From: Silene noctiflora
Taxonomy: Eukaryota > Streptophyta > Magnoliopsida > Caryophyllales > Caryophyllaceae
NCBI GenBank assembly: GCA_009801015.1
Contig: VHZZ01004300.1
Span: 881 to 23,604 of the forward strand
Direction: 5' to 3'
DNA length: 22,724 nt
Part shown: piece by piece, positions 19,801 through 22,724 of the stretch
Layout: every line of letters begins with the position of its first letter
How positions within the stretch are numbered: the first letter of the stretch is position 1
The notes under the pieces: generated by a model
What the model was told of the DNA's origin: nothing
The model's database searches: none
What the model saw: only the letters and a program-made list of their open reading frames with translations
Translations under genes and position numbers: made by a program

Positions 19801-20153
19801 AGATTGTCACATAGAAGACTCGCAAATATGGGAAAGGTTGTATCTGCTACTATGACCACCTTTCAGTCTTTCACCCAAACATGGATTTTTATTTTTATGA
19901 TTCGCTTTATTTATATTTATGCTTATAGCAATTGTATTAAATCATGTAAGAACAACGGAAAAGTGCAGCGGTAATATATGCAAATATGCAATTGTTATAC
20001 TCCGTATTTGATAATATTTGATGATTTCAATGACATTAGTTTGCTATCAACATATAAACAATTCTACTCCTATCAAAAGATCAGACGTACAATAACCACG
20101 CAAAACCCTAATTACTTCAAACACGACCCCAAATTATAAAATAACACGGAACT

Positions 20154-20220
20154 GTAAGACGGTCTTTTGATACTGTTTATAAATATAAATGGACCGTCTC
20201 ACAAGGGTAAGACGGTTTTA
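20154..20220. repeat. GTAAGACGGTC inverted repeat, MITE-like
   Basis: GTAAGACGGTC (20154-20164) pairs with GACCGTCTCAC (20192-20202), and GTAAGACGGTTTTA follows (20207-20220). Repeats with TAAGACGGTCT ends are familiar to me from Caryophyllales genomes; this is a taxonomic hint, not proof. No gene is seen from 19800 to 20560. Confidence 0.5.
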
Positions 20221-20780
20221 CACATCACAAACTCCAAACACAATTTCAACAATGGTATGGTAATATCTGCATCAAATTCCCTATCATTAATCACACTGCA
20301 AACATAAATTAATCATTTAAAAACAATTACCTCCTGCAATTTAAAATCAAGAACTACTGGAAATCCAAATAAGAATTCCATAGTTCGACATATACAGTAA
20401 AATTGCGAACTATTCATGCTAATTACACTTGTTAATTGCTAATTACAACATACTGTATTAAATTATAAATATCAACAACAATAAAGCAAGAAATTAATCA
20501 AAAATATGATGAAGAATAAAATGGTAGGCGTAAATAAGGAATAATTACAAGAGAGAAATAGAGATTTACCGGTAACTCGCCTGGTCACTCTGGTTGATGA
20601 TTATTTAGTCTTATTGCATTACGACGGTTTTTTTGGTTTTAAACCGGTAGGCTCAGTGTCGCTATCAGGTTTGCTACCGTTTTATCAAGGTATACAACCG
20701 TAAATCTTACCCCGCAACCCATAGCCCAAACCAACCAAAACTCGAAATGATTTAGTAATTTAGAGTTAACCGGTACAACC

Positions 20781-21335
20781 TGTTGTTGGTTTATGCATTT
20801 ATATATGTTTTGGTTTTAATGATAACAAGCCCGTAATTATGTTTAAAACGCATCTTGCTCTTAATCGTTTGCTTAGTCTTTATAGATTAGGGTTATTTAC
20901 GATTAAAGAATTGCGATTGACATCAAAATAAGCAAGTCCTCATGATCAAGCGTCTAATCAAGATCAAAGGTGTTCAAGTTGCAATAATAATCAAGGATCA
21001 TAAAGATGAAGATCCAGGAGAAGCTTATATGGAAAAGACGAAGTTCATTCTGAAGATCTCAAGGAAGATTAGATAGAATAGATTGTCGTCTTGTAATGGA
21101 ACTTAAAACAGAAACCTTAGTAAGTAAGGTTATAGCTTCATAGCTATAACATTGCTTACAGAAGGTCTTAAAGTTATAGCTGTTATACTATAACTTTGAG
21201 TTGCAAATATTAAAATTTCCACGACTAAAATATTTTCTTACTTAATTTATTTTAGAAAATATATTTTGTTTTATTTCTGAATTTGGCGCTCTAAATTATT
21301 TATAGAAAAGAAAGACATGAATCTTTATTTGGTAT
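20781..21335 (+). mobile_element. Possible Copia-type LTR remnant
   Basis: TGTTGTTGGTTTATGCATTT, then TGGTTTTAATGATAACAAGC, resembles the start of many plant Copia LTRs (TG...GTTTTGATGATAACAA). It is followed by purine-rich ATGATCAAG/AAGATCAAAG/GAAGATCCAGG runs that are also typical. I see no primer-binding site, coding region, second LTR or clear 5-bp duplication, so this would be a solo or truncated LTR. Confidence 0.4.
21129..21197. repeat. Two adjacent perfect stem-loops sharing a GTTATAG core
   Basis: GTTATAGCT-tcat-AGCTATAAC (21129-21150) forms a 9-bp stem, and AAAGTTATAG-8 nt-CTATAACTTT (21170-21197) a 10-bp stem. They lie inside the probable LTR remnant. Both strands would fold equally well. 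Confidence 0.75.
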
Positions 21336-21341
21336 GATTTA

Positions 21342-22724
21342 CTAGTTTGACACCCGTGCGTTACAACGGGGTAACTAATTTAGTTATAATTTTGCATCCT
21401 ATGTCTAATTTTGTTTACATATGATTAAAATATCTTAAAACACTTTGTTAATGAAAAAAGGTTGTAAGACTTAATATTTGTATGTTATTGTTATAACTGA
21501 CGTACACTTATAAGAGCTCTCGAAGACAATACTTGAGAGACTCAAAATTTTTGGATTGATACCGAAGTTCAACGATACTCTTATTTATAGTCATGGGATA
21601 ACCCAACCTTATAATAATCTGTTGATGTGGGACAATTTAACTATTTATACATAGTATATATTGAGCACATCTACATTATTTTTCAATGTGAGACAAATAA
21701 TATACTTAGAAGTACATAATATTTTTCGCACCTAATTCGACATCAAACCCGGTTTAACAATGAGCAAATATTATACTATCGATTAATATTCGTACGTCTT
21801 TTTTCTACCTTTTTTTTATCATAATTAAAATATGTGATTATACTATCTATAAATATTCGTACGCTTTTTTTTCTATTTTTTTTATCATAATTAAAATATG
21901 TGCAAATGATATAAAATCTATACTCTAATGATAGCATTTTTTAACTACAAATCTAATTATATAATTTTCATAATTTTTTTACAATACTTTTTTTACCAAA
22001 TATAAATAAAAATTATAAACATCATTTCAATATAACATAGAAAATATATATCATATTGTGGATTGATACACTCTCTTAAAAGCTCTCTAACACATACTGA
22101 AGAGACTCCAAATATTTTGGATTGATACCTGAGTTCTAATAATGCCTCATATTTATAATCATAGAATCACCCCATCTTATGTTAATCTTTTAATGTGGGA
22201 CAATTCAACTATTTATTCGTAATACATTATATTTTTCGCACCTAATTCGACATCTAACCCTATTTGATAATGAAGAAACACTATATTATCTATTAATATC
22301 AGTATGTCTTTTTTTTTTCTTTTTTTTTTATCATAATTAATATATGTGCAAATGATATGAAACATATACTCTAATGATGACATTTTTTTTACCACAAATC
22401 TAATTGTATAATTTTCATTTTTTTTTGTTACGATACTTTTTTGTCAAGTAAAATGTATGAGTTTTTTTATAAATACAAATTTTAAACATTGTCACTTGAA
22501 TATAATATAGAAAATTATATAATATTGTGGAGAGAATTATACAAACTCTTAAGAGCTTTCTAAGACAATACTTAAGAGACTCAAAAAATTTTGGGTTGAT
22601 GCCTTAATTCCAATGATTTCTCCTATTTCTAATTATAGAATCACCCATCTTATGTTAATCTTTCGATGTGAGACAATTCTACTATTTATATGTAATTTAT
22701 TCACCACACTTGCATTATTTTTCA
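21342..22724 (-). mobile_element. Helitron-like element, 3' terminus at 21342, running out of the window
   Basis: On the minus strand a short hairpin, CCCGT-8 nt-ACGGG (21370-21353), is followed by TGTCAAA and CTAG|T, the usual 3' end of a Helitron (hairpin, then CTRR, next to T). The element would lie to the right, with its 5' end outside the window. No Rep/helicase coding is present here, so it would be non-autonomous. The interior consists of the A+T-rich tandem units listed next. A five-base-pair stem is weak evidence by itself. Confidence 0.42.
21500..22724. repeat. Tandem A+T-rich units (about 470-570 bp period)
   Basis: A block with GACAATACTTRAGAGACTC, GGATTGATACC, TATTTATAATCATAGAATCACCC and AATGTGGGACAATT recurs near 21520, 22085 and 22560. 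A second block, TTTTATCATAATTAAWATATGTGC...CTAATGATARCATTTTT, recurs near 21820-21900 and 22330. CGCACCTAATTCGACATC occurs near 21728 and 22240. The same two blocks form the left repeat at 1-520. There is no coding potential. Confidence 0.85.

Larger units (their letters stand above)
18484..20720 (-). other. PIGH upstream region, with candidate leader donors
   Basis: An acceptor on the minus strand at 18493-18492 (TGTGATTTGCAG) shows that a noncoding leader exon lies further up. Donor candidates on the minus strand are TTACCG|GTAAATC near 20571, GCAGGAG|GTAATTG near 20335 and GTGACG|GTAAGCT near 19355, the last inside the transposon. If the first is right, the transposon at 18707-19698 lies in the leader intron; if not, it lies in the promoter. 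The stretch 20580-20720 is the best place for a leader exon and promoter, but I cannot prove it. Confidence 0.35.

Overview
This window looks like a gene-containing stretch of a flowering-plant (eudicot) nuclear chromosome. The support is spliced genes with plant-type introns, an A+T-rich background and many transposon remnants. Short repeat termini of the kind TACTCCGTA and GTAAGACGGTC, common in Caryophyllales DNA, hint at that order; this is inference only. Five isolated N bases, all in the first 1 kb, mark ambiguous assembly in repeat DNA.

Layout. Positions 1-1000 hold an A+T-rich repeat whose relatives recur at 21.5-22.7 kb. Positions 1000-1800 hold short tandem repeats and a degenerate GTGTCGGGTT-type repeat. 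A probable promoter at about 1.85-2.05 kb (E2F-like site, TATA box) leads into a leader containing an intron. Positions 2912-14884 (+) hold a complete 25-exon MLH3 gene, reconstructed exon by exon into one uninterrupted frame of 1328 residues. Positions 14885-16663 are intergenic, with one unrecognised ORF and a tRNA-derived, SINE-like sequence. Positions 16664-18483 (-) hold a complete 5-exon PIGH gene of 180 residues. Upstream of PIGH lies a 992-bp Mutator-like element with a perfect 9-bp target duplication (18707-19698). Then come small MITE-like inverted repeats, a probable Copia-type LTR remnant (about 20.78-21.3 kb), and a Helitron-like terminus at 21342 that opens into a tandem A+T-rich repeat reaching the window end.

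The two genes converge but do not share a pathway. MLH3 partners MLH1 in the MutL-gamma endonuclease of meiotic crossover formation and mismatch repair. PIGH belongs to the ER enzyme that starts GPI-anchor synthesis. To my memory their Arabidopsis counterparts also carry neighbouring locus numbers, so this may be conserved microsynteny.

The most interesting sequence features are in MLH3. They are a likely U12-type intron preceded by a 16-nt exon, a GC-AG intron, and an in-frame 99-bp tandem duplication in the central linker. I found no new multi-gene system, CRISPR array or bacterial-type operon.
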